From: Podospora comata
Lineage: Eukaryota > Ascomycota > Sordariomycetes > Sordariales > Podosporaceae
DNA length: 64,000 nt
Direction of reading: 5' to 3'
NCBI GenBank assembly: GCA_017354895.1
Contig: CP071494.1
Location: forward strand, 1,364,001-1,428,000
Position numbers and translations under genes: made by a program
The notes under the pieces: generated by a model
Database searches by the model: none
Told to the model about the DNA's origin: nothing
The model's input: the letters and a program-made list of their open reading frames with translations, nothing else
Shown: positions 46,157 through 58,684 of the stretch, piece after piece
How positions within the stretch are numbered: the stretch's first letter is position 1
Layout of the letters: each line of letters begins with the position of its first letter

Positions 46157-47663
46157 ATGACGGTTGATACCGAGCCACAAGAACCAGAGTCGACAGCCAT
46201 GAGGTTTGAAGTAGTGTCCTCGGCTCTCAAGGAGAGCACAGCAGCTGCTGCCAGAGTCGGTCGTCTGGCTCTTCCGGGACGTCGTCCCATCGACACTCCA
46301 AACTTCATCGCCGTCACTTCACGCGGCACTCTGCCTCATGTCACCCCTGACAATATCAGCAAGCACCTGCAAGTGAGCGGTGCATACTTTTCCCTCGAAG
46401 ACTGTCAGTGTCCCCCCCTCATGCTCTATCAAAAACCACTCATTAACCCCCCACCAAGTCGTCGAAAAGTCCCAGCAAAACCTCTCCCGCCCACCACCCA
46501 TCTTCAGCGCCCCGACCAGCACCAACCACCCCACCCCCTTATACAGCTTCACCGGCACCCCCTCCCACATAACCACCATTCTCGCCGCCCGCCGCCTCCC
46601 CGCCGTCCCCTCCCCGATAGGCAACTCCACCAAATCCATCTCCGTCTTCACCAACACTGGCTTCCAAAACCTCTCCACAACCGACTACCTCTCCGCCGCC
46701 TCCACCCTCGAACCAGACATCACCATCCCCCTAGCCGACCTAACCAACAACTCCCCCCCAGGCACCTCCCCAACAAGCAAACGAGCCCTCCGCATGGCCG
46801 AGCGTACGGACGAGTGGATAGCAGACTGGTTTTCCTCCCCCCTCTCCACCTCCACATCAACCTTCGCCCCAGTCCTGCCAATCCCCTACCCAATCCAGTG
46901 GGAATACCTCTCCCGCCTGGCAGAAGACTACATCCCCTCGTCCCAACTCTCCGGGTTGGCAGTCCACGACCCAGATATCATCCCCGATCTTGCCACTCAC
47001 CAACCCTCCCTCTTGTCCCTCCCCCTTTTGTCGCTTTCCAACCCGAGCAACCCCCACCTCATCCTCCGTCACATAGCCCTCGGAACAGACCTCTTCGCCC
47101 TCCCGTTGATAAACGCCGTATCCGACGCTGGTTTAGCCCTAAACTTCACCTTCCCCGCCCCTCCCTCTCCTGGGAGCCCCCCCCTTCCATTGGCAGTCGA
47201 CCTCTCCCTCCCCTCTTTCAGCACATCAGTCACCCCCCTCTCCGAGTCCTGCACCTGCTACGCCTGCAAAAGCCACCACAAATCATACATCCACCACCTC
47301 CTCCAAGCACGCGAGATGCTAGGCTGGACACTCCTCCAAATCCACAACCACGCGACCATGTCTGCCTTTTTCGGCGGGATCCAGCGGTCGATCAAGGATG
47401 CCACCTTTGAAGACGAGAGGTTGAGTTTCAGCAGGGCGTACGACAGCGAGATGCCCGCGGGGGTGGGGGAGAGGCCGAGGATGAGGGGGTACCAGTATAA
47501 GAGTCAGGGAGGGGAGGAGAATGCCGGAAAAAAGAAGAATAAGCCTGCATGGCAAAAAGAACTGGCGGTTGAGGATGACAAGGTCGAGGTACCGGGGACA
47601 GATGGAGGGAGGGAATTACAGGAGAAGGGGGTTGGGGAGGTGGTAAAGGGGTCAGGTAGATGA
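46157..47663 (+). CDS. QTRT2: queuine tRNA-ribosyltransferase accessory subunit 2
   Basis: Non-catalytic partner of the eukaryotic tRNA-guanine transglycosylase, which swaps guanine-34 for queuine in tRNAs with GUN anticodons. Exons 46157-46403 and 46459-47663 give 483 residues. The N-terminus has the family's RVGRLALPGRRPIDTPNFIA and GTLPHVTPDNI. The splice restores AYFSLEDFVEKSQQN. The zinc site C347-x-C349-x2-C352 with His378 is intact (CTCYACKSHHKSYIHHLL then LLQIHN). The last 80 residues are Lys/Gly-rich and disordered. A second ATG at 46199 (MRFEVVSS) is an alternative start. Presence of this gene implies queuine salvage, as in fission yeast and unlike baker's yeast. Confidence 0.9.
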
Positions 47664-48111
47664 AGCGAAATAGACCTGGAGATCGGAAGAAAAAAGAATA
47701 ATAAATAAATAAATAAATAAAAATATAAAAAACAATATCTTTCCTTTTGTGTCAAAGTCCTGGTCCAAGAGATGAATCTCGTCACCGGTAGATACATCCA
47801 TCCATGTTTTGATAAAACACTTAAAACCACCTTTTAATCACTACCTATCCAATATTTCTACCCTTTTCCACATGTCACACACCGCAGCAAGTTATATACA
47901 ACCCCCAAACACCCCAATCACCCAGACAAAACATGATTCATCAAACCACGCCCTATTCATTACAACCCTTTATATACCCTATAATAACAAAAAAAAAAAA
48001 AAACCTTATCCTATCTCTCTACGCCTTTCCCTAGTTTCCTAATTGTTTTTGGTTTTTTAACCCTCTCCCGCCCCTTCCCATCTTGTGCCCCACCACCGTT
48101 ATCCTTCCCCT
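47664..48111. other. convergent 3' region between QTRT2 and the sepH reading frame
   Basis: AT-rich, with (ATAA)5 at 47701-47720 and A runs near 47990-48003, as expected for overlapping 3' ends. No gene seen. Confidence 0.6.
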
Positions 48112-48891
48112 TTACTCATTCATACCAGGCAGGATATTCTCCCTAGCTTTAGACACCGCCTTCAATCCGGCAACCCGCATCCCCCTCCTGGGTCGCTCTT
48201 GTAGCTGCAACAGGCCCAAGACTCCCTGTCGGTGTTCCCTTTGTGGACTACTACTCAGCATGGCGCTGATTCGTACCGTATACCTTCCCGCGCTGGCTGG
48301 CGTGGCGGGAGTAGCTGGGCTAGGGGTTGCTGGGATAGGAGCAGGAATGGTGGGCCGAGTAGGACTGGTAGGTCGGGAGGGAATAGCTGGCTCCAGAGAA
48401 ACATGCGCGGGCCTAATAGCAGGAGTTGGTGCCGTTACAGGAGTTGGGACCGGAGCAGCAGCAGCAGCAGCAGCAACAGGACTATGAACCACCACCGTCT
48501 CCATCCCCTCCTCCCCATCACCAGGAGCAGCACCCGTCCGATGGATGATAACCGTGCTGGCCCCTCCCCCCTCCACCACAGACCCCGTATCAGGCGTAAC
48601 AGGTGACGGGGGTGGTGCCGGCGGCAGCATACTCCCACCACTCCCACCACTCCCACCAACACCAACCCCGGGCGTCCCAGGATCCGGGATCCTCCCCCTC
48701 TGCCTCTGATGCAACAGATACTGCTGGTGATGCAGCCTCTGCTGCAACAGCTGGTGTTGACTTCTTCCACCTGCACAACCACCACCACCACCAGCAGTCT
48801 TAGCAGGCGACGGACTCAACCCGCTCCCCCCAGCCCCCCCATCATCCACCACCTCTTGATACACCCTCTTCTTCATCGGCGAGTCACCTTT
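48112..48891 (-). other. in-frame continuation of sepH beyond its first stop (possible extra C-terminus)
   Basis: Directly after the TAG at 48892-48894 the same frame stays open for another 259 codons to a TAA at 48112. It begins KGDSPMKKRVYQEVVDDGG and GLSPSPAK, then turns into Gly/Pro/Ala-rich disordered sequence. A 57-base stretch that starts GTGAAC and ends CCTTAG (48892-48948) has intron borders and a length divisible by three; removing it would delete the stop and fuse this segment to the kinase. No branch site is obvious. It could equally be non-coding 3' sequence. Confidence 0.45.
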
Positions 48892-51800
48892 CTAAGGCCA
48901 CCTCCCCTTATTGTCCCCCCCATCCCGTCCCCCAGCCGGCAGGTTCACATCCGAAACCGACTCCATCCTCGAAATCGAACTCGGCGCCCTCGCCCTCCTG
49001 ACTTTATTCCCGCTCTGTCCAGACGTGGCCGTCGTAGCCGTCGTCCCGCTGCTCCCAGTAGACAAACTAGTCGATCCGCTCCCCCCACTAGCATCCCGCT
49101 CCCTCTCTATCCTTTCCAGCCTCTCCCCTAACCTATCAGCACTGTCCTGCCTCGCAGACTGGCTGAACCTCTCACTGCTGCTGTCTTGCCGGGCACTCTG
49201 GCTAAAATAACTCCGGCTCTGGGAGTGACTATCCCTTCTGGCTTGGTGCCCAAACGCGGCAGAGCTACTGCTCGGTCTGTTGGAACTGCTCGGGTTCACA
49301 AGATTGAAACCCGCTGCTGATAAAAAGCTAGAGCTTGTCGGGCTGGCAGAGTACTGCGACGCTCCCGTGATGGAGATCGACGATCCAGATCGTAACCGGC
49401 CCATGACGTGCTCCCGACTGCTAAGAGAAGAATCACTCCTCTCTGCCCTCGTAGCGGTAATAGGCATCGACGCCGCAGTCGACAAGCTCGGCCGTGTAAA
49501 ATGCGAATGGCTCGTCCTCGGCAACCGACTCTTCACCCCCGACCCAGAAGACGGACTCATCACCAACCCGGCCGCCGTGGCATCTTGGCTCACCCTCCTA
49601 GGTATGCTCGTCGCCACCACGGCCCCTTCTCTACTCCTCGGCCGAAACAACGCCGCCTCCCTATCCTGCGCCAACCCCACCGCCGTCCTCTTCGGCGTGC
49701 TATTCGCAACCTCGATGTAAGCCGCCGCACTCGAGCTCGACTGGCTAACCCGATGCCCCGTCGGTGTATGCGGCCCACCACCACCACCGCTCAAGTGCAA
49801 GCCCCCAGGCGGCGTATAACTGGTATTCCTCCTCGGCCCACTCCTGCTCCTCCCCGCACCCACCCCCGCTCCTCCTACCGACCCCCCCATCGACCCCTGA
49901 ACACTGTTCCCCAACCCCAACCCACTCAACGCCAGCGCCTCATGCTGCAGGTCATTGCCAAAGTGAGCCCTCACCAGCTCCCCAGCCAAATTCCTAACCA
50001 GCACCGCCGGGTCCTTATCCGCCAACCCCTGAATATCATCAAACAACGCCCTCAACTGCTTCCCCGTGTTGGACGAGCTGTTGGACGACATACTCAAATT
50101 ATGCGCCTCGCACCCATCCATAATATTCCTCACCAGCCTCAGCAGATTTAACCTCACCACCGCCTTCTTATGTCCCAGCTTCTGGGCAATCCCGGCGTAC
50201 ATCTCCGCCTTGGCCAGACTCGCCGCCACGGCAGGACTCAGCCTCAAGACTTTGAGCAACGGCTCCAAAAGGTTCGGATCAAAAGCATTCGCCTTGGCAG
50301 GGTTAAAACAGCTCACAATAGCCGTCATAAACATCCCATCCATCAAGTGGCTCTCCACCTTGGCCGTCTCCTCCTGCAGCCAGACATGGATCGCATCCAG
50401 CGCCGTGACTTGCCAGTACTGATCAGCCAGCAGGGTAACGTAAAACTCCAATCCGTGATTCTGCCAGAGATACCTCCTCCCCTTGCTGCCGGAATGTGCC
50501 ATATCGCAGAGAATAGGCAGGACAAACTCCTTTGGTGGGCGGTCCGTCTTCATGATTTTGAGGAGTAGCGGAATAATCCCATTGCTGGCGGCATATTCTT
50601 GGCGTTCTTTGCTTAGTCGACAAAGATTGAACATGGTGTTGAGGACTTGGTTCGAGATCTCGCGGAAGTGCTTCTGTCCCTTCTTCATCGAGAGACTCAG
50701 CACATCGATCAAGAAATCAATCGCATCGGCCGAGTGAAGTGCATCCAAAACCGCAGAGCACTGCGACATGTTCTTGATGAACTTGAGCATCGTGATCTGA
50801 TGAGCAGGTGTCATCCGTCTCAGATCCTTGAGGACCGCTTTTCAGATCATTAGCAACCCTTTTCTCCGTAAAAAAAAATTATAAAAAAAGGGGGGGGAGG
50901 GAGGGAGGGACTTACTTTTCAAAACCTGCCTCTCAGCCACAACCTCCTTCACATACGCCTCCGCCTGGGAAAACAGATAAAAAATCCCCACAATCCTCCC
51001 CTCCACCAACTCGCTCAGCTCATCCCCCCGCTCCTCGTCCAGCACCTTGTGCAATATCGCCGCCAGCGGATCCAAAATCTTGCTCCTGCTGAAAATTCGG
51101 CAGAAATCATTCTTCGGCGTCGGCCCCTGCAGCTCAAACACATTCCATATCCCATTCACCCCAATCAGCACCAGATCCTGACTCGTCTCATAGTCCTCGT
51201 CCAGAAACTCCACCAAGACATTCAACCCGCCCGCGCTGACAAACATTTGCAATGTCAGGGTAGAAGTCTGATACATCTGCCTCACAAACGCCGCAGCCTC
51301 GAGCCGAATCTCATTCGAGTACTGTCTGGCGGCAAACTTGGTGACGATCGGTATCCCACCGACGAAGCACAAGTTCTCTTGCAACTCCACATCATCAAGG
51401 ATAATCTACCCCTTTGTTAGTCCCCTTCCCACGACACCCAATTCACAAAACTCACCGCATTAACAATCCTCAACAACCCCAACACCATGCCCCCCCGACT
51501 CTTAACCCCACACCCCTCCAAAATCTCCAATATCGGCAGCAGCCCATGCGCCCCCATGATCAGCCCCTTCACCTCCTCCCCCCCCTCCCACAAATACGCC
51601 AGCAAATCCTCGGCCAGCTCCCCCAACACCTCCTCATCCTCCACCTGCCTCATCTTGGACAAACTCTTCACCAAACTCTCCACCTTCTCCGCCATCCTAG
51701 CATGTCGATCTCTCGCAATATTCGCCGCCAAATCCATCTCGTCCATCCACCCCGGCTCCTCCATCATGGCAAACGGATCGTCCTCGTCCCCGTCGTCGTC

Positions 51801-54647
51801 GCCAAGCCAGCTGCTATTCGACAGCTTACTCAGCACCAGCTGCTGCTGCTGCTGACCATCTTCACTCCCCCTATCACTTTCTTCAGCCGTCGCCTCGTTC
51901 TTCAAGAAAGACGTCGCGTTGTCAGTCCCCGGGACAACGCCAAATATATCTGAGAAATCCTCGTCCTGCTCGTCCTCGGCAAACTTTGTAATCTCCACTT
52001 GCGATCTCGTCCTTCGAACAGGCGGTTCAGGCGGCTGTAACGACGACCCCGTCGTTGCTGGCGGTCTCGAGGAGTTAGGTCTCCTTATGCTAGCCCCCAA
52101 GGGAGATTGCTGGTGTTGAGTGGCCGATCTCGGTGGAGGACTGGTGAGATCCGAGGGGTGGAACAGCTGTGGAGCTTCCTATAAAAATCATCAATAGTTA
52201 GTCTCTATTTATTGATCTCATCTCCTCAATGTCCACAATAAACATGGTCATTCTCCTCAGCACAATAGAAAAAACATACCTTGACAACCCCCAATCTCCT
52301 GTCAAAAACCCCCTCGTTATCCGCAAACAAATCCGAATAATCATTGTCCCCCGACTGCTCCCGATACAGCAAATCTGGCCTCGGCGGTAGCTCAAACTTG
52401 CCGTTGTTCCCCAACAACTGCTGCTTCGTCGGTGACTTTGACACCCTGCTATCCCTGCTCCTCTGCCTCCTATGCTTCTCACTCAACCGGTCACTGCTCT
52501 TCTTCGGCAGCGGCCGTATCGTCTGCTCCTGCGCATCAAAGCTCTCAGACCAGTGCTTTGGCCCTTTGATCGTCAGTAGCTCCCCCTCAAAGTTATCATC
52601 CCAGTTTTCCGAGTCCTGGTGGCTGTCAATAGAAGCAAACGCCTTGAGCCGGTCGCTGGACAACAACCCCCCAAAGTTATCCTGCCCCTTGATATGCGGG
52701 AGGTGAAGAGCCGTGGGCGAGATAGCAGACGCAAAGTCGTTGTCCCAGTTGTCGTCGTCGGGTACCTCTGGTGATCTGAACGCATCGGGAGTAGGTCTCT
52801 GCTTCGTCACCAGCGTCAAGGGGCCCCTGATATTTGTAGCCAGGTTCGGCCGCTGGCTGATCGGGCCGTTGCTCTGATCAGACCCAATCGAGACTCTCAT
52901 GTTGTGCTCCGAAGACCTGAGGGCCTTATTCCACTGCTTAACCTCCTCAACCGCCTGGTTGAAGTTGGCAGGTGGTCTCGACACCGGAGCGTCCGTCCTC
53001 CTGCACCCAATAATCCACGGGTGCTTCATCAGCTTCTTCGCCGTAACCCTCAGATTCGGATCTTTCTGAAAACAAGCCATAAGAAAGTCCCTCGCAACCT
53101 ATCCCACCCAAATCATTAGCCCTCCCCCGAAACCCGTCCTACCCCAAAGAAAAACTCACCGGAGACACCCCCTCAGGCAAAGGAGGGTGATCATCATTAA
53201 CAATGGCAAACAGCGCCGGCATAGCCGCCAAGTTATGATACGGCGGCTTCCCCTGCAGCAGCTCAATAACCGTACACCCGACGCTCCAGATATCGCTCGC
53301 CGACGTCGCACCCGACAGCTGAATAATCTCTGGCGCCATCCAGTACGGGGTCCCCACCACCTGAGCCTCCTTGTCGTTCCCCGTCATGAACTGGCTCGTC
53401 GAAACGCCAAAGTCGGCCAGCTTGACCGTCCCATCCTTGGTCGTCAGTATATTCGCCCCCTTGATGTCCCTGTGAATCACACCCTGATCGTGCAGATACT
53501 GCAAGCCCTGTAGGACCTGAGCCATGTACACTCCCACCAAGTTCTCGGGAAACTTTCCGTACGCCTTGCAAATCGAATGCAGTGATCCATTTTCGCAGTA
53601 CCTAAAATACGAGTCAGCCGTCTCCCCATTCTCTCCGTAACAAACAAAAAACTCACTCAAGGATGATATTCAAGCACTCGGCCGTCTTGACAAACCCGAC
53701 ATACTTGACGATATTCGGATGCTGTACCACCCTTGTCAGCCTTTTCACCCTTTCCCCTAACCCCTACCCATGCATCACAACTCACATTGAGATTCTTCAA
53801 CAAATCGATTTCAACCTGCAGATCAACAACCCATTAGCAAAGCCCCGGCATTCCCCCAGTCTTGTCCCACCACCACCCCTCTCGGTCCGGTATCTTCTCA
53901 GCCAAACCTACCTCAACCATACGCAGCTCACTCTTCGGCACATCCACCAGCTTGATCTGCTTAACAGCCACCGCCTCCCCGGTCCCCCAATTAAAGGCCT
54001 TGTAGACAGATCCGAAAGCTCCCTTTCCGATGCAGTCTCCTAGTCGCTACATAGAATTTCGGTCAGCTTATGTCTCACAACCCAGTGAAAACAGTCCGGG
54101 GCGGGGTGTGTGTATGCAAACGTGTGATGTATCAGCGCCAAAACAAAGAAGAAAAAAAACCCAATCCCAATCCCGCCAAGCCACACACATTCGTATCCTG
54201 CACGGGGTATGTATGGCGGACGGTATACTGCACACCCCCTCCATACATTCCCCTCCCCTCCCCCACAACACGAAAAAGAAAAGAGGCAGCATGGCTTTCG
54301 GGTATCGGGAAATCCCAGTCCATAAAGTGATCGATCCAATCTGATAGGAAGGGTAGACCTAAAGAAAAAAAAAGAAAAACAAACGTCCTCCGGAAGGGGG
54401 GGTCAGTGAGACACAAAAGAAAAAAAAGAAAACCTACATAATCCTTCAACCCCGGATCCTGCACCGGCTTCTCCAACCGATAACTCTGCTCCCTCCTCGG
54501 CGTCCCTGGTGTCTTGCTGCCCACCACCGCCTGCTGTTGTTGCTGTTGCTGTAACTTCCCCCCATTCCCACCGCCTTGATGATATGCCGCCGCCGCCCGG
54601 TCCGAACCAGAGGTTCCTATCGGCGGCGGTGGTGGTGGTGGTGCCAT
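48892..54647 (-). CDS. sepH: septation protein kinase SepH (Cdc7-like)
   Basis: Ser/Thr kinase of the septation initiation network, controlling septum formation and cytokinesis. Nine exons (minus strand): 54438-54647, 53912-54046, 53786-53815, 53657-53721, 53160-53601, 52280-53098, 51456-52178, 50916-51405, 48892-50837; 1619 residues to the first stop. A Pro run and a Gln run mark the N-terminus. The kinase domain (about 71-325) shows [38 protein letters not shown] and [14 protein letters not shown] disordered linker (about 350-700) follows, then armadillo-like helical repeats (about 700-1170, including [20 protein letters not shown]) as in SepH orthologues, and a Ser-rich tail. Exon 3 is only 30 bases and intron 1 is 391 bases. 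The reading frame may continue past the stop (see the next feature downstream). Confidence 0.95.
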
Positions 54648-56433
54648 GCCTGGCTGGTGCTGTCACTTTCCCAAACCCTCCTTGTGCCCTTTTCCTCAAT
54701 TGTAGTAGTTGTCGTCGTGTGGTATTCCTCCTCCAGCAGCAGCAGCAGGAACCGGCGGTAAGAGGTAAGAGAAGGGTGTCGGTACCCTGATGGTCATATC
54801 CCCGCGCCCTCAATCCTCCGTGGGGTATCGATACTGGGCGATGGGACCGAAACAAATGGATTTTGTTGGAGGGGTAGATACGTCCTCGCAATTCGTCCGT
54901 ATTTCTCTCAAATCTGGCGGGGAAAAGACGCAGCAAACAGAGCTATCCTTGAGGTTGTTGGAGCCTCGGTTTTGCGGGTTGGGGCTCCGAGCAAGCAAGC
55001 AGTAGGTGAACAATCGCTCCCAATATTCACCGTCGTTAGCAGCGGGGCTACCTAAATCAATTCGTTCCTTCGTTCGCTCGTTCGTCGTGAATTCCCCGTC
55101 GTCGTCGTCGTCGTCGTTCGTTCGTTTGTTGTAGTGAATCAAAGAGAAATTATCCCACCATCTTCCCTGCCCGCTCAGGTAGTTTGGTGTCGGATATCGG
55201 ACGACGCAGACGCAACAAGCGTTCCCTGTCAGGCTCCAAGGCCAGTACAACAAAAGAAGAAGAAGAAAGAAAAAAGATTCATGCAATCCCCTCCCCTCAG
55301 GTAATAAAAAAAAGCCCCAAGTTTCAAGAATGCACCCCAGACAATACTGAAAACCCAGATCGCAAAATCGCGGGGTACTTAAACTAGGTATCTCCTCTCT
55401 CTCTCTCTCCAGAGTTTCAACCAAGAAACAGGAAATCGGAGGTCGAGATCCAGGCCAGGCAGGGCTGGGCTGCAGCCAGCGCGCCCCATGCCCACCCCCC
55501 CAGTGGACCGTGCCTGCAGCAGGGCCAACATTGGCATGTCACCCACTTTTGTTTAGCGCCTGAGTAAAGTGGTAGGTAATGCCGCTACTTTCCATCCTCA
55601 CCTCAGGGGCAGGGGTTATGAGTTGTAAGGATGACCACCTACCTGGGAGAAATGTTAATGTATGTATGTTATAACCAAAAGATTATGAATAATAGGTCGA
55701 TACTGGTATGCTATCTAACCAAGGAATACGTGCCGCCTCTTCTCTTCTTGTTGCTCAGAGTCTCAACAATCCAAGTCTGTGAACATGTTCCCCCCTATCC
55801 CATCACAGTTCTCAGACTCCCCCCCTCCTTCCCCCCGTGCCATCCATCCAGAGGAATTCATCATGAGCCGTGTTTGAGAAAGAGTGCACCACACACATAA
55901 AAGGCGGGGAAAACCTCATGCACGACACCGTGAAACAAAACAAAACAAAACAAGGAATCACGATGGTGAACCCTGGAACAATGATCCATCACATCTGCTA
56001 CTGCCTCCTCCAACTCTCAAGGGCCAGTTGCCCAAAACTACCTCTATGTACAGAGAATATCATACAAGTCATCAATCTACCGTTAACCCTATGCGACTGA
56101 GAAACCAACCACCGCTGTGATCCTTTCAAAACAATAAAACTAATACAAAGCTGTCGGTGCATCATTATAAGCCATATATTTCCTTCAAAGCCAAGAGTAA
56201 ACAGCAATACCCACAAGCAAATGGGATGCATTTTTTTCCATGACAAGCTGCCAGACCGATACCAAAGGGTAATCCCTAAAACCAAGGCCCAGTAACGCCG
56301 TAAAATCAAATGTGCCAATGACATTCAGAAACGCTTTTGCCGAGAATGAAAAAAAAATAAAATAAAAAATAAAAAATAAAAAAAATAAAAATGAAAAAAT
56401 CGATAAACCGCTTCGAGAAATACACCCGGAGGT
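54648..56433. promoter_or_regulatory. 1.8-kb region upstream of sepH
   Basis: No supported gene. Near the kinase start it contains CAG and GTC/GTT triplet runs, a (GTC)n stretch at 55095-55115, and a (TC)n run at 55391-55410. The right end is A-rich (56348-56400) and belongs to the 3' region of the next gene. Confidence 0.55.
56348..56400 (+). repeat. A-rich low-complexity tract
   Basis: About 53 bases of A runs broken by single T, 34 bases beyond the stop of the minus-strand gene at 56434. In that gene's sense it is a T-rich tract just after the stop, which may help 3'-end formation. Confidence 0.75.
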
Positions 56434-58069
56434 TCAGTTGGCCGAGGCCTCGCGTGACAAAGTCCTGCTCAGTCCCACCTCTGCCCACCAGTCGTCTGGA
56501 ATATCCTCACGTTGAGCAAGGCTGCGGACGAGCCGCTGCATCACCTCAACTCCACCAAAGACCGAGGGGTCGTCGCTGCTGCTGCCGCTACGCCCGGCAA
56601 CGTCTGCCCATGACCGTCCGGTGCTACGAGCGCGGGGAAGGATAAAATTTCTAATATCATCCTCAAGCTCGTCCTCGTCTGTGTCGGAATTGTCGCATCC
56701 CGACGCGAGCTCCACCTCGACGGTCTGGGGGTTGGTGAAAGAGGTCCTGGAAGAGGCAGCAACGGTGCTCTGTGTCGCAGCCGCTGATGCTGTAGCAGAA
56801 GCAAAGGAAGAGCCGATGCTCGGGGGCTGCGGATCCGGAGCAATCGTGGTCAACAGCGTCTCCCATGCATTGTCGCCATCGGGACTAAGACTTCTGCTAC
56901 GGTCACCGAGGCCATCAATGCCCGCCGCACCATGGCCAACAGCCGGGGGAACAAGAAGGGTTGACCCGCTGCGCTGAGCGCGTTCCTGCCGACGGGACTC
57001 AACCCATCGACGGCCGGCTGTGTAAGGATTTGAGGTTTCATCACCAAAAATGTACGATTCGCCCCGTGTGTTCGAAGCTGGTCTGCTGAAGGGAGGAGCA
57101 GCTCCCGCCGGGGATGTAGTGGAGCTCCGCGACTATGAGAAAGTCAGCAACAATGAACAGGTTGTTATGGCAACCACGACAGCATATACCGGATGATTGG
57201 GAGCCTGGGTACTCCGGAGGCTCGACACCATGGGAAGCGGTTCCATACGAGACATGTAACGATCGCGGCGTTGAAAGTTGCTGTAGGCATCGTGTGCAGC
57301 TAACTGCGAATCGGTTGGCCGAGGTAGGATGGGGGAATTGTCGTCATCGGTTTGTGTTTGACTTGGATTCGAGCCGGCGTGCAGGTGAGCCCAGCGCTCA
57401 CCAAACATGGTGATGACTCGGTCATCGAGCCCTACGTAGGCGCGACGACGGCCATATCTGGAAGCAGCATCGGTGGGTGGCTCTAGAGCGGGTGACCGGC
57501 GCCGTGGTTGCTCAGGATCCCAATGGGTGTCATTGACAAGGCGGCGACGGTTGGGGTTGCCCCCTGCAACTGGAACTGCTGCTATATGCGCAACAGTAGG
57601 AACGGGAGGCGGCTCCAGGGTGGGTGATCGGCGGGGTTCCCAGATGGCATCCTCGAGAACGCGGCGGCGGCGCTCGCGGACCTGTTCCCGTGCGTGGTCG
57701 CGCGTGCTGTGGTATCCCCGGACAAGACGGTGCCGGCGAATGGTCGAGCGCGCTTCTGCCGAACTTTTTTCAGCGGCAGACTTGGATTGGATGTCCGACT
57801 CGACCGGCGCTTGGTACAACCTGATTGGTGAAGATGCAGGATTAGCTCATTGCTTTGCAAAGCAAAGAAAAAGAATTGCGCCCGCGATACGGGAGTGTCT
57901 TGAAGAGGGTGCTGGTGGGCTTGCGCGATGGCAAACCGGGAAGTGGGATGGATATGCCGTTGTCCCAGGTACGGACAGGGAGGGCTGGCTTCAGGGGCAA
58001 ACCCACCGGAGACCCATCTTCTTCTGATTCTCTGAGCTTTGATGGCGTCGCGTAAGGCGCTCCGGTCAA
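56434..58069 (-). CDS. Arg-rich protein of unknown function, 5' end unresolved
   Basis: Exons (minus strand) from about 57891 upstream, then 57190-57820 and 56434-57132, give at least 500 residues. The splices were chosen for GT/AG borders, branch-like GCTAATC and GCTGAC, and a continuous frame. The first visible exon reads APYATPSKLRESEEDGSPVG, the second is Arg-rich with two copies of a related unit (EDAIWEPRRSPTLEPPPVP and NDTHWDPEQPRRRSPALEPP), and the last ends EDIPDDWWAEVGLSRTLSRE. No in-frame ATG exists in the first visible exon, whose frame is open only back to 58111, so a short 5' exon or another acceptor is missing. I do not recognise the family; the protein looks mostly disordered with a compact acidic/Trp C-terminus. 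Confidence 0.6.
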
Positions 58070-58684
58070 AATCGAGGCGAAAAAGGTAAGGACGGCAACG
58101 GGTGGCTAATTTTCAAAGTGGCCGTGATGATGCGCCTCGTCAATCGATGGGAACGCGATGTCGGGGGATAATGCGCCAATGTGTCGATGTCGATGTCGAT
58201 GTCGATGTTGGGCGTCGCGGGTAATCGGGCGAAACAACAAGAGGGAGGGAGTTTTACGACCGGCTCGGGGGGGCTGCGTCAAAGTCCAAAGTTGGGCGGG
58301 TCATTCCTTTTTGTGGGTGGGGCTGTTTCTTCTGCTGGTGCACGGGAATGGGGCCCTTGGCGCAGAGCCTGGGCTTAGCCCCCTCTTTATAAGGATAACA
58401 CTCAGCCAACCCCAGCCACAATTGTTGTTTACTGCACAGATGAAATGTTTCTATCAGTTAGTTCCATGCAAATAACCATACCTCAAGGTCCCTTGCGCCG
58501 ATCCCGCATCCCGCCCCCCAAAGCAAAAAGCTAAAATCGACAGACTCTAGCAGTTCCCCATCACCAATCACCGTTCTTGGCAGACCTCAAAAGCATCCGC
58601 GGGCCAATAAACACCATGAGTCACTCCTGACATCATTCCCTTGTATCATAATATCGATCCGAGCATACCAACGACGACAACATC
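58070..58684. promoter_or_regulatory. region between the Arg-rich gene and FOL3
   Basis: Divergent promoter, and probably also the missing 5' end of the minus-strand gene. Contains a perfect (GTCGAT)4 at 58183-58206. No complete gene seen. Confidence 0.5.
58183..58206 (+). repeat. (GTCGAT)4 hexanucleotide repeat
   Basis: Four perfect tandem hexamers in the divergent intergenic region. Each unit contains the short palindrome ATCGAT across its junctions only partly, so a binding role is speculative. Confidence 0.85.

Noticed and set aside
46404-47410. Continuation of the first QTRT2 exon frame past its donor, about 335 codons
   Set aside because: Pro/His/Arg-rich out-of-frame reading of exon 2; splicing at 46403/46459 restores the conserved sequence.
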